Shown piece by piece: positions 21,390 to 29,402 of a stretch of 39,964 bases of DNA. How positions within the stretch are numbered: position 1 is the first letter of the stretch; every line of letters begins with the position of its first letter. Position numbers and translations under genes: made by a program. The notes beneath the pieces are model-generated. The model did no database searches, was not told where the DNA came from, and saw nothing but the letters and a program-made list of their open reading frames with translations. Location: NCBI GenBank assembly GCA_036557885.1, contig DATBGS010000034.1, forward strand, positions 1 through 39,964, read 5' to 3'. Origin of the DNA: DATBGS01 sp036557885. Lineage in GTDB: Bacteria > Chloroflexota > Ktedonobacteria > Ktedonobacterales > DATBGS01.

Positions 21390-21854
21390 GCCCGTGCGGA
21401 ACCGAAGGGGTCGAATCCGCGATCTCCAGCCACGTCAGGTGTCATCTAGGCTCAGGCGCTGCAACGGGGGCAACAGCGCAACGGGGTCGAATCCGCGATC
21501 AAGGCTGGGGCCGCTTGGGGGCTGGGATGAAGGCAAGCTTGACGGAACCGACGGGAGTCGAACCCGCTGTCACCAATTGGTGCAGTCCCCCGCGAGAAGC
21601 TGGTCACTGGCAACATCGTTCCCTTTGTCCCACGCAAACCCCAGCGGGTTCCTCCCCCCCTTCCTGCCTTCAAGATTCCTCGCGCTGAATGGCCCCTTGT
21701 GTTGCGGCGTGTGGCCCAGGGGGACTCCCTGCGCCAAATCGCCAGAAGCTATGCTACCTCCTACGAGGCCGTTCGTCGGGTGCTGCTGGTTTCCCATCGA
21801 GAGATGGAGAGAGAGGAACCATCAGACCTGATGGACGAAAACGCCCAGCAGTAG
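21390..21854 (+). repeat. Repeat element copy 3, uninterrupted
   Basis: The empty-site copy that defines the element. Unit 1: GCCCGTGCGGAACCGAAGGG (21390 on), then GTCGAATCCGCGATC; GCGGA/TCCGC can pair. Hairpin GCGCTG (21456-21461)/CAGCGC (21474-21479), loop CAACGGGGGCAA. Unit 2: GGGGTCGAATCCGCGATC (21483-21500), then TGGGGCCGCTTGGGG. Unit 3: GACGGAACCGACGGGAGTCG (21541-21560), then AACCCGCTGTCACC and a CACCAATTGGTG palindrome (21575-21586). Read on the minus strand, unit 3 resembles a tRNA 3' end: T-arm GCGGG-TTCGACT-CCCGT followed by CGGTTCC. No anticodon arm can be folded. An HTH frame follows (to the TAG at 21852). Confidence 0.8.
21543..21854 (+). pseudogene. Helix-turn-helix frame of repeat copy 3, without a normal start codon
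   Basis: Open from after the TGA at 21540-21542 to the TAG at 21852-21854. It is clearly homologous to the protein at 9573: VPPPLPAFKIPRAEWP, then RVAQGDSLRQIARSYATSYE and AVRRVL. No ATG, GTG or TTG occurs in frame before the GTG codons inside the helix-turn-helix itself. It is therefore decayed, started at a non-standard codon, or reached by frameshift. The tail differs from copy 2, ending DLMDENAQQ. Confidence 0.55.
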
Positions 21855-21988
21855 CTCCCGCACAGGCAAGAAAAAACGGCCAGCAGACCAGCCTGTGGAA
21901 GCTCATCTGTGACCGCTCACTTCTTCGCAAGAAAGAGCATACCACAGAGCTCCCTGGGCTTGTCAAGGAACGACACCGGAGGCAGAGC

Positions 21989-22975
21989 ATGTCCGCCACA
22001 ACACTCCCTTGCGAAGACCAAGATATCCAGACCCTGGTGATGGAAGACCGAACACGCCCGAGTGGGTTCGTGCAACTACCCAAGCTCGTGCTCTACGCGC
22101 GCAATCTCTCCCGCGATGCCAAACTGCTCTACACGATCTTACTCGGATACGCTTGGCAGGACCAGCACTGCTTTCCTGGCTACAAGCGGCTGTGTGCTGA
22201 TATGGAGGCCAGCGAGAACCGAGTGCGTACCTGGATGCGTGAACTCGAGGCAGAGCATTTGATCTCCCAGCGCAGACGGGGGCAAGGGAGAACGAACATC
22301 TATCTCCTCCAAGATCCCAGAACCGCACAAATTGAGGTTCAAGAGCACCACAAAACTGCGGTTCTTGAACCTCAAGAAGTTGAGGACAACGAAGAAGCAG
22401 TTGAAGAAGAATTAGAACAAGAAGAATCAGGTCTTCGAGATTCGAGGGAAGCATCTTTGCCCAAAGAAGCGCCAAGAAACGAGAAGCTTTTCACTCATTC
22501 CTCGGTGTTTTCGACAGCAAAAGACCAGGTGTTGAGAGCCTTAGCTGGGCAAAAGGCGCCGGTATTTCCCGTACAACAGGATCCCTCTCCACCCCAGAGC
22601 GATGAGAAGAGCGAAACACTGCCAAGGAAGAGGAGAGAGGGAGCTGCCCAAACTCATCCATTAGGAGGCAAGCGAGTCAAGCAACCATCTTGGCTGTCAG
22701 CCTACATCACGGACTTTTCGAGAGAGTTTCATGACGAGACAGCCACTCGCTCCAATCTGACCAGGGCCGCCCACCTCTTTGAGAAAGCAAGATTAGATAC
22801 TGCGACTTTCATCGAGCGGCTGTATGCCGCACGCCGCATCACACAAGGGCGAGGCAATATCCGCAAACGCAGCCAGGTGGGAGCCAACCGTGCCTGGCCC
22901 GCAGGCTACCCCAACCGCATGCCGTATTTCTTCAGTGTGCTGGAGCAACTGCTTGGGCTCAAAGCTGCCCCGTAG
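21989..22975 (+). CDS. Replication-initiator-like helix-turn-helix protein
   Basis: A 328-residue protein from ATG 21989, with GGAGG upstream. The N-terminal domain (about 25-110) is a winged helix of the kind in plasmid/phage replication initiators and HTH_36 proteins: GFVQLPKLVLYARNLSRDAK, LLYTILLGYAWQDQHCFPGY, ENRVRTWMRELEAEHLISQR. A long acidic, low-complexity linker (VEDNEEAVEEELEQEE) follows. The C-terminus has a DnaD-like helical segment (SNLTRAAHLFEKARLDTATF) and PYFFSVLEQLLGL. It may start replication of a plasmid-like element or be a chromosomal relic of one; no iterons were found beside it. Confidence 0.65.
   Translation: MSATTLPCEDQDIQTLVMEDRTRPSGFVQLPKLVLYARNLSRDAKLLYTILLGYAWQDQHCFPGYKRLCADMEASENRVRTWMRELEAEHLISQRRRGQGRTNIYLLQDPRTAQIEVQEHHKTAVLEPQEVEDNEEAVEEELEQEESGLRDSREASLPKEAPRNEKLFTHSSVFSTAKDQVLRALAGQKAPVFPVQQDPSPPQSDEKSETLPRKRREGAAQTHPLGGKRVKQPSWLSAYITDFSREFHDETATRSNLTRAAHLFEKARLDTATFIERLYAARRITQGRGNIRKRSQVGANRAWPAGYPNRMPYFFSVLEQLLGLKAAP
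22332..22375 (+). other. Perfect 13-base-pair inverted repeat inside the replication-initiator-like gene
   Basis: TTGAGGTTCAAGA (22332-22344) and TCTTGAACCTCAA (22363-22375) can form a hairpin with an 18-base loop in the mRNA. It encodes the linker just after the winged-helix domain. Confidence 0.7.
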
Positions 22976-23198
22976 CGGGAAACGGGAGGTGGGTTCTGGA
23001 GACGAGCTTGGATTGCTTGCATTCCAGAGGAAATTGGCTTCAACTGAGTAAGCCGTGAGCCAAAAGTATGCGGCATTTCTGCTACGAGAGACCGATTAGA
23101 CTGTCCGGAAAGAGAAAGTAGCCAGCACAGCTCATTTAGAAAGCTGTCTACGATTTCTCTCACTTACCAACCCTTAGAGAGCCTCTTTGCTTCACTAC
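22976..23198. other. Gap between the Rep-like gene and the permease leader
   Basis: No gene or strong repeat recognised. It is the upstream part of a 414-base gap, whose downstream part holds a candidate promoter and leader hairpins. Confidence 0.4.
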
Positions 23199-23228
23199 TT
23201 GTTCCCACTCCTGCATGGATGGTAGAAT
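23199..23228 (+). promoter_or_regulatory. Candidate sigma-70-type promoter of the permease gene
   Basis: TTGTTC (23199-23204), 18-base spacer, TAGAAT (23223-23228). Transcription would start about 155 bases before the ATG and include both hairpins at 23275-23366. Confidence 0.4.
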
Positions 23229-23274
23229 AGAAATCCAAGAAAGTGACTCATTCACTGCACCCATCTTTGTTTCG

Positions 23275-23366
23275 GAGCGCCGGGAAGCCTGGTCGGCAGT
23301 CCCGGCGCTCTGTGTCTGCATGGGACTTCTTTCCGCACATCGCTTGCCAGCATTGTTTGATGTGCG
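23275..23366 (+). promoter_or_regulatory. Structured 5' leader with two strong hairpins
   Basis: Hairpin 1: GAGCGCCGGG (23275-23284) with CCCGGCGCTC (23301-23310), 10 perfect pairs, loop 16. Hairpin 2: CGCACATC (23334-23341) with GATGTGCG (23359-23366), 8 perfect pairs, loop 17. Hairpin 2 ends 15 bases before AGGAGG. There is no T run, so these are not simple terminators. A leader controlling the transporter gene is likely; no known riboswitch class was recognised. Confidence 0.55.
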
Positions 23367-23389
23367 AATACCATCGCTCAGGAGGTTCC

Positions 23390-24868
23390 ATGACAACCCA
23401 GGAAGATCCGATCACGCTTCCTTCTTTCAATCCCTCCTCTATGCAGGCTGCTCCTTTTCCCTCGCTTGGGAAGGGGCAGCGGCTGCTCTTGCTGCTTGCT
23501 TTTGCCTTTACGGTGATGGCCGATCCCATCTCCTCGGTGGCCTATGCCATCGAAGCGGCTTTACGTGCCCTGGATGGGCACCTGGAACTGCTGTTGCCCA
23601 CGATGGCGCTGGTGATCCTGGTGATTGGTATCGTCACCCTCAATTACCATCAGTTGGTGGCTCGCTTTCCTCAAGGCGGCGGCGCCGCCGCAGCGGCAGG
23701 CTTGGCGCTGGGGGAAGCCTGGGCGTTTGTGCCCATGGGGGCCTTGATCGTCGATTTTGTGCTCACCATTGCCATCAGTATCGCTGCCAGTGCCTCCGCC
23801 TTGATTGCATTTGTTCCAGTCCTGGCCCCCTTCCGTGTCCTGCTCGCCCTCGGTTTGCTTTTGCTCGTCGGTGGGTTGACCTGGTTTGGACATCACGGCC
23901 GCACCATCTTTGCCCTCATGACGCTGGCGTTTGTGGGTGTCGGAGCGACCTTGCTCGCTACCGGATGGTGGCAGGCTCTTCAACCTGGCAGCGGGTCGGC
24001 TCTCTCCTCCACTCCGCCTGGCTCAGAGCTGCCTGGTTCTTCATTCCTGGCGGTCCTGTTCGCCTTTCCTGTCGCGATGGCCCTGGCCACTGGGGTGGAA
24101 GCCCCCTCGTCGGCCATTGCCCAGCTCGGGCAACTGGACCTGGGAGGACGCCGCTTCTTTGGGCGTGTGACCCTCTGGCTAACCCTGCTCATAGTAGGTG
24201 GACTCACCCTGGGCCTGACGGCTCTGGCAGTGCGGCAGGGTATCGGGATTCCCCCTGCCAACAGCACCCAGATCGCCGAAGTGGCGCGGGCCGTCAGCAG
24301 TCCCTGGCTCTTTGCTGCCTTTCAAGGTGCCACCGCCTTGCTGCTCTTATCTGCGGCTAGTTCTTCCTTCCAGGCCGGACCTGGTCTCCTCAAGGCGCTG
24401 GCCCAGACAGCTGGGAGGGATGGGAACATGCAAGGGTTGTTGCCAGCAGGACTGGGACGCACGAATGTGCATCACACCCCAGTCGTTGGCCTGGGGGTGT
24501 ATCTGCTGATCGCGGCGGGGGTGTTGCTGCTCTCAGGCGCGCAAGATCAGGTGTTGGTGCTTTTCTACGCGGTGGCCGTCTTCTTGAGCTTCCTGATGGG
24601 TCTGCTGGCAATGGCCCGGCTGACCCGTGGAAGCGGCTTTGCGCGCGGTCTCAATCTACTTGGTGCAGGGGTGGTTGGCTTCACCTTGGTGATGAATCTG
24701 GCTCGTGGCTGGCCGGTGCTTTCGCTGGTCGTGGCGTTGGCGATTGCGTTGGGCCTCTACTTGCTCTGGGTACGGGCAGGTCGCCCGCGTGGCATCTCGG
24801 CCACTGTCCAGCATGCCGAAGAAGAGGAGGCGCTTCCCACCCACGAGGTGCCGGTGAAGAAAGCTTGA
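23390..24868 (+). CDS. APC-superfamily permease (amino acid/polyamine or K+ type)
   Basis: From ATG 23390 (AGGAGGTTCC upstream) a 492-residue protein with about 12 membrane segments. The first segment has the family's glycine/serine helix break: FTVMADPISSVAYAIEAAL. Others: LVARFPQGGGAAAAAGLALG, VDFVLTIAISIAASASALIA, PVAMALATGVEAPSSAIAQL, and LLLLSAASSSFQAGPGLLKA. The D-P-I-S-S-V-A-Y motif and length place it near APC-type/KimA-like transporters; the substrate cannot be told. The C-terminal cytosolic tail is short, unlike KimA with its large domain. It is preceded by a structured leader and followed by a CPA1 antiporter. Confidence 0.8.
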   Translation: MTTQEDPITLPSFNPSSMQAAPFPSLGKGQRLLLLLAFAFTVMADPISSVAYAIEAALRALDGHLELLLPTMALVILVIGIVTLNYHQLVARFPQGGGAAAAAGLALGEAWAFVPMGALIVDFVLTIAISIAASASALIAFVPVLAPFRVLLALGLLLLVGGLTWFGHHGRTIFALMTLAFVGVGATLLATGWWQALQPGSGSALSSTPPGSELPGSSFLAVLFAFPVAMALATGVEAPSSAIAQLGQLDLGGRRFFGRVTLWLTLLIVGGLTLGLTALAVRQGIGIPPANSTQIAEVARAVSSPWLFAAFQGATALLLLSAASSSFQAGPGLLKALAQTAGRDGNMQGLLPAGLGRTNVHHTPVVGLGVYLLIAAGVLLLSGAQDQVLVLFYAVAVFLSFLMGLLAMARLTRGSGFARGLNLLGAGVVGFTLVMNLARGWPVLSLVVALAIALGLYLLWVRAGRPRGISATVQHAEEEEALPTHEVPVKKA

Positions 24869-24966
24869 CCTTGAGTGAGCATACGGTAGAGGTGACACTC
24901 CGCTCGATGCTCTCAGGCAAGTGAAGGCACTGGAGGAAGCAGTCCTGCAACCATCTCTCATCCGTC

Positions 24967-25010
24967 TTCCCTGAAGAGGTGGTATCAAGAGGGACCGCTC
25001 CTTCAGGGAA
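24967..25010 (+). promoter_or_regulatory. Hairpin between the permease and antiporter genes
   Basis: TTCCCTGAAG (24967-24976) pairs perfectly with CTTCAGGGAA (25001-25010), loop 24. It is 98 bases after the permease stop and 62 before the antiporter start, with no T run. It could be a processing or leader hairpin of the antiporter mRNA. Confidence 0.5.
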
Positions 25011-25072
25011 AGAGAAACCATACCTGCCCATGAATATACCACTGACGCGGACTTGAGAACGAAAGGAGCCTC

Positions 25073-26413
25073 ATGCTCGACATCGCCCTGCTTATCCGCG
25101 ACCTTGTATTTTTGCTCTTGCTGGCTTTGCTGGTCATTCTGGTCACTCGCCGCCTAGCAATTCCCTATACCCTGGGTCTGGTGATGGTTGGCATAGGTCT
25201 CAGCCTTCTAGGGGTGTTGCCAGAGGTCCAGTTGACCCCGCCGCTGGTCCTGCTGGTGTTCTTGCCCGCGCTGCTCTTTGAAGGAGCCTGGGCACTTTCC
25301 CTGAAACATTTTCGTGAAAACTGGAGAGCCATTGTCTATTTGGCTGGGCCAGCGGTGCTGCTCTCTGTTGCGATGATAGGCGGGCTAGTGCACCTGGTGA
25401 CTGGCATTGCTTGGGCCACTGCTTTGCTGCTCGGTGCTCTCCTTTCGCCTACAGATCCAGTGGCAGTATTAGGGTTATTTCGCCAACTGCGCGTTCAATC
25501 ACGCCTGGCAATTATTATTGAAGGGGAAAGCCTGTTTAATGATGGTGTTGCTGGCTCTCTCTACCAGACATTACTTGCTGTTGTTCTGCTCTCGCTGCAT
25601 GGCCAGGCGTCTACTGGTCTTTTAGACTGGCTTCATGGAGCATTTTTGTTTGTGGTTGAAGCAGGTGGTGGCATTCTCTTGGGAGTGATCTGCGGGTGGG
25701 TCATTAGCCTAGTAGTGCAACGAGTTGAAGATGCACTGGTCGAAACCACCATCACCATTGTCATTGCATACGGGGTGTATCTTCTGGCTGACACCCTCAC
25801 GATCTCGCCGCTTATGGCCGTGATCGGTGCTGGTCTGGTGTTGGGCAACTATGGCCGCTATATTGGCATGTCTGAGCGTACCCGGATGGTGGTGGATAAT
25901 TTCTGGAGTACTCTGGCCTTTGTTGCGAACGCGCTGATTTTTCTGCTGGTGGGAGTGCAGCTGAATCCTTCGGCCTTCTTTTCTGCATCCTTTCTCAACC
26001 GGGGTATTCCCTGGACTGCGCTGCTGGTGGTAGTGGTCGTTTTGCTTGCGCGTGGGGTGGTGGTCCTCCTTCTGGGGATTCTTTCGCGCAGCCGACGCCT
26101 GGCGACCCCGCTGCCCCGCTCCTGGCAGATCGTTATTTTCTGGAGCGGCTTACGGGGCGCCCTTTCGCTGGCACTGGTGCTCGCGTTGCCGACAGATGTT
26201 CCCTCCCGCGATGTGCTGCTGGCCTCCACTGCGGCGGTAGTGCTGTTTACCTTGCTGGTGCAGGGCATAAGCCTGCGCTGGGTGCTGATGCGCTTTCCAG
26301 CAGTGATGCAATCCAGCGGCCAGGAAGCACAGGAACTGACGGAAGAGACCCCCCTGGAAACCATCGCTGAGGAGCCTGCTCCCGGCGAAATTACAGGTAT
26401 GCCGGGCGCGTGA
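25073..26413 (+). CDS. CPA1-family Na+(K+)/H+ antiporter
   Basis: A 446-residue protein with 12-13 membrane segments; GAAAGGAGCCTC precedes ATG 25073. Family signatures: LLVFLPALLFEGAWALSLKH, LLGALLSPTDPVAVLGLFRQ, IIEGESLFNDGVAGSLYQTL (the ion-binding N-D pair), and the C-terminal FWSGLRGALSLALVLALP with its conserved Arg. Catalytic residues are all present. It exchanges cytosolic Na+ or K+ for external H+. No TrkA-type cytosolic domain is attached. It follows the APC permease on the same strand, so both may belong to ion homeostasis. Confidence 0.93.
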   Translation: MLDIALLIRDLVFLLLLALLVILVTRRLAIPYTLGLVMVGIGLSLLGVLPEVQLTPPLVLLVFLPALLFEGAWALSLKHFRENWRAIVYLAGPAVLLSVAMIGGLVHLVTGIAWATALLLGALLSPTDPVAVLGLFRQLRVQSRLAIIIEGESLFNDGVAGSLYQTLLAVVLLSLHGQASTGLLDWLHGAFLFVVEAGGGILLGVICGWVISLVVQRVEDALVETTITIVIAYGVYLLADTLTISPLMAVIGAGLVLGNYGRYIGMSERTRMVVDNFWSTLAFVANALIFLLVGVQLNPSAFFSASFLNRGIPWTALLVVVVVLLARGVVVLLLGILSRSRRLATPLPRSWQIVIFWSGLRGALSLALVLALPTDVPSRDVLLASTAAVVLFTLLVQGISLRWVLMRFPAVMQSSGQEAQELTEETPLETIAEEPAPGEITGMPGA

Positions 26414-26466
26414 ATCGAAGTAGCGTAGCCCTCTATGTTCTTCACACGTATCTCTGATGAGAGCTT

Positions 26467-27117
26467 CTACCCCTCACCCAGCCCGGCTTCGCGCGCACGC
26501 AGAACTGCCTGTGCGCGATCAGCCACCTGGAGCTTGCTGAAGATATTCGAGGCATGGTTTCGTACCGTCTTGAGTGTCAGCCCCAACTGGTCGGCAATCT
26601 CCTGATTGCTATTGCCCTGCGTCATCAGGGCCAGCAGTTCAGTTTCACGGTCACTGAGTTCCAGGAAAACGCGAGGGAGCGCTGGCTTGGATGTGGCAAA
26701 AAAGCGTAGCAACCGTTTGGCAATGATCGGCCCGAAAATGACCTCACCGCTCGCTACTGCGCGAATCGCCAGCAATATCTCGGACTGATTCGCCCCTTTG
26801 AGGATGTAGCCTTTTGCCCCGGCGCGCATGGCGGCAAAGACCGATTCATCGTCTTCCAGCATCGTCACCATCAGAATAGCAATGTGCGGGCTGACCGCCA
26901 GAATCTCGCGGGTGGCAGCGATGCCATTCGTGCCCGGCATTTTGATGTCCATCAGAATTACATCGGGCTGCAAGATGTCCGCCTGGCTGATCACCTCTTC
27001 TCCGCTGGTTGCCTCCCCAACCACTTCGGTATCCGGCACCGAGTCTAATAATCCGTGCATGCCATCTCGAAACAGCGGATGATCATCGGCAATGAGAATG
27101 CGTATCGTGTTCATCAT
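26467..27117 (-). CDS. NarL/FixJ-family response regulator
   Basis: A 216-residue regulator. The receiver domain has LIADDHPLFRDG, phospho-acceptor Asp in DVILMDIKMPGTNG, Thr in ILMVTMLEDD and Lys in GYILKGANQ. The LuxR-type HTH is LSDRETELLALMTQGNSNQE, then LTLKTVRNHASNIFSKLQV. The start ATG overlaps the kinase stop (ATGA, 27114-27117), giving a coupled two-component pair. It runs convergently with the antiporter gene, 53 bases away. It is a second, distinct pair from the one at 13507-15293. Confidence 0.93.
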   Translation of the reverse strand: MMNTIRILIADDHPLFRDGMHGLLDSVPDTEVVGEATSGEEVISQADILQPDVILMDIKMPGTNGIAATREILAVSPHIAILMVTMLEDDESVFAAMRAGAKGYILKGANQSEILLAIRAVASGEVIFGPIIAKRLLRFFATSKPALPRVFLELSDRETELLALMTQGNSNQEIADQLGLTLKTVRNHASNIFSKLQVADRAQAVLRAREAGLGEG

Positions 27118-29360
27118 CCTTGTTCTCCTAGCGATGTCAGGAGTGGTTTAGGCTCAGCAGCAGAGCGTGAGGAGAGCGAACAGGGCAGGCGAGCGCGGAT
27201 ACAGATTCCTCCGCTGGGGAGGGACTCAATCCCCCATGTCCCGCCGAGTTCTTCCGCGCGCTCACGCATAGAAGTAAGGCCCACGCCCGTGCCCCGTATC
27301 AGCGGAAGCCCGCGCCCATTATCCCTGATCTCCAGATTTAGCATCTGCTCGCGCTCATCTTCAGACAAAGAAATACTACACCGGCTCGCCTGGGAGTGTC
27401 GGATGACGTTGGTGAGCGCTTCCTGCGCGATACGAAAGATCGCCACCTCCACCGCCGCAGGCAAAAGCGGCAGAGCATTGGGCGTCTCCAGGCTCATGTG
27501 AATCGCGTGGTTTCCCTGGTCGCTATATTGAAGGAGCTGCTCATGTAGTGCCGGGAGCAGCCCCAGGGCGTCCAGCGCAGGTGGCCGCAACGCGTGTACC
27601 AGGCGACGGACATCAGCCACCGCCTCCTGGGTGCGCGTAATCAGGTCAGAGAGCAAGGTGTCGGCCAGATGGTCATGCCCCAGACGATTGCGGGCAGTCT
27701 CCAGCTTGAGCGTCAAACTGGCGAGTTGAGGCCCCAGGCCATCATGCAGGTCGCGGCGCAGGCGCCGACGCTCTTCCTCGCGGGCCAACACCAATTGCTC
27801 GCGCGACTGCTGCAAGTCGCGGGTCAACCGTTGCAGATCAGCCGTCAGGCGCACCGCGTGGACGGCTACGCTCACCTGCTGCGCCAGCGCGTGTAGCAAA
27901 CGCTGGTCATCCTCCGCCAAGGGTTCGCCGGGCAAACGCGGCGCCAGCACGATTTCTCCCACTGGCTTCTGCTGGTACACAAGCGGGACACGCACGTACT
28001 CTGCATCTGCTCTCGCGTCGCCATAGGAGGCGGCAATTAGCGACCCAGCAACATCGCGCTGCGGCCACGTGATGGCGACATAGGAGAGCTTGAGCGCCTG
28101 GGCCACCGTCTCTACAATGGTTGGCAGGACAGACACGCCTGCCAGCGTGGTTTCCAGGTGCTGTCCCAGGCGCATAATGAGGCGATAGGGGTCATCACGC
28201 TCCCCAAACATGAGACGGTTGACGGCGCGTTGGAGCCGCTCGCGGAGCGGGTGAAAGAGCACCGCAATGATACCGGTTGCCAGGAGGGAAAAGAAAAGAT
28301 TGCCCAGCGTTGAAAGCAGCGTCCCCAACCCCACAACTACCAGCAGATAGAGGGCTACAACACTGGCCGTAAGCAACCCATACACGAGTGTGCGATTGAT
28401 GACCAGATCAACATCCCATAACCGATAGCGCAGCATGGCAAAACAAATGCTCAAGGGGATGAGCAATAACACGCTGGGAAACGTCACCTCACTCAGCAAG
28501 ACATAGAAGGTGTGAGCAGGCCCAGCCTGGCGCAATGCTGGAAAGAAAATCGCTGGCAAGATATTGGCGGCATCCATTGGCACCACGACGATCATGCCAA
28601 ACAGTACCCATTTGGTCTGCTGCCGCTGCACCGCGCTAGATACCCGGTGATAGCGGTAGAGTTGAGCGGGCAACAGCACGATGACCGTTACCATAAACGG
28701 CCCAGCAATGATCACCGGGGACCACTGCCAGTCAGAAAACTCCCATGATAAGGGGATGCTCAAGGGAAGCTGGGCAGCCAGGCACAGCGGGAGCACCCAG
28801 TGCATTCTGCGAGGAACAAAGCGGCCATCAGGGAAAAGTGCAAAGAAGCCCCCAAAGGACGCACAAGCAAGTGCTTGTATGCACGTGATTAGGATGCCCC
28901 AGAATGACGTAGAGCCGAGCACAATTGCCATCAGAGAAGTAACGGGAGAGAAATTGGGCCCCAGAAGGATGAGCGACAACGCGACAAGCAGCGCCATCCA
29001 GTCGTCAGATCGCTTCCAAAAGATCACCACACCCGTAGCAATCCAGACGAGCGCTAGCACATTGATCAAAGCTACGTTGAAAGCCGAATACTCATCAACC
29101 AAAGGGGTATACTGCAAGACAATCGCAGCATAGCCGCTTATCTCGCCATGCGTGCGGAGCAGGTCTCCAGGCACAATGACGCCATGCAAGGTCAGGTAGT
29201 AAATAAAGAGAGCGGCGATAAACACCCCAACCGCGAGAAGCACCAGCGTCACCCAGACCACTCTGGCAATGACTAGCCTGGTTCCGTGCAGCCGGGTATC
29301 GCCCACCTGGAAAGGCGCTTCAGGCGCTGCGATTGCTCCCGACCGTGAGAGGTGCTTCAT
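27114..29360 (-). CDS. Large membrane sensor histidine kinase, NarL-type (HisKA_3)
   Basis: A 748-residue kinase. The N-terminal half is a multi-pass membrane domain of about nine to ten segments (for example VVWVTLVLLAVGVFIAALFI, TSFWGILITCIQALACASFG, LLTASVVALYLLVVVGLGTL), so the signal is probably sensed in the membrane. A GAF-like cytosolic region (about 400-505; YVAITWPQRDVAGSLIAASY) follows, then a coiled coil. The HisKA_3 box has His in RRLRRDLHDGLGPQLASLTL. The ATPase domain has LEIRDNGRGLPLIRGTGVGL and TSMRERAEELGGTWGIESLP. GAGGAACTC precedes the start at 29360. Confidence 0.92.
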   Translation of the reverse strand: MKHLSRSGAIAAPEAPFQVGDTRLHGTRLVIARVVWVTLVLLAVGVFIAALFIYYLTLHGVIVPGDLLRTHGEISGYAAIVLQYTPLVDEYSAFNVALINVLALVWIATGVVIFWKRSDDWMALLVALSLILLGPNFSPVTSLMAIVLGSTSFWGILITCIQALACASFGGFFALFPDGRFVPRRMHWVLPLCLAAQLPLSIPLSWEFSDWQWSPVIIAGPFMVTVIVLLPAQLYRYHRVSSAVQRQQTKWVLFGMIVVVPMDAANILPAIFFPALRQAGPAHTFYVLLSEVTFPSVLLLIPLSICFAMLRYRLWDVDLVINRTLVYGLLTASVVALYLLVVVGLGTLLSTLGNLFFSLLATGIIAVLFHPLRERLQRAVNRLMFGERDDPYRLIMRLGQHLETTLAGVSVLPTIVETVAQALKLSYVAITWPQRDVAGSLIAASYGDARADAEYVRVPLVYQQKPVGEIVLAPRLPGEPLAEDDQRLLHALAQQVSVAVHAVRLTADLQRLTRDLQQSREQLVLAREEERRRLRRDLHDGLGPQLASLTLKLETARNRLGHDHLADTLLSDLITRTQEAVADVRRLVHALRPPALDALGLLPALHEQLLQYSDQGNHAIHMSLETPNALPLLPAAVEVAIFRIAQEALTNVIRHSQASRCSISLSEDEREQMLNLEIRDNGRGLPLIRGTGVGLTSMRERAEELGGTWGIESLPSGGICIRARLPCSLSSRSAAEPKPLLTSLGEQG

Positions 29361-29402
29361 GAGTTCCTCCTTGCTCTGGTTTCCTGCTGCTGTGCGCCTG
29401 GT

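Noticed and set aside
21226..21831. A 201-codon frame containing DGTDGSRTRC
   Set aside because: This type of peptide arises when tRNA-like sequence is read in antisense. The other copies do not keep this frame.
23275..23389. Known riboswitch (for example c-di-AMP ydaO) upstream of the permease
   Set aside because: Two strong hairpins exist, but I could not align the conserved core of that class.
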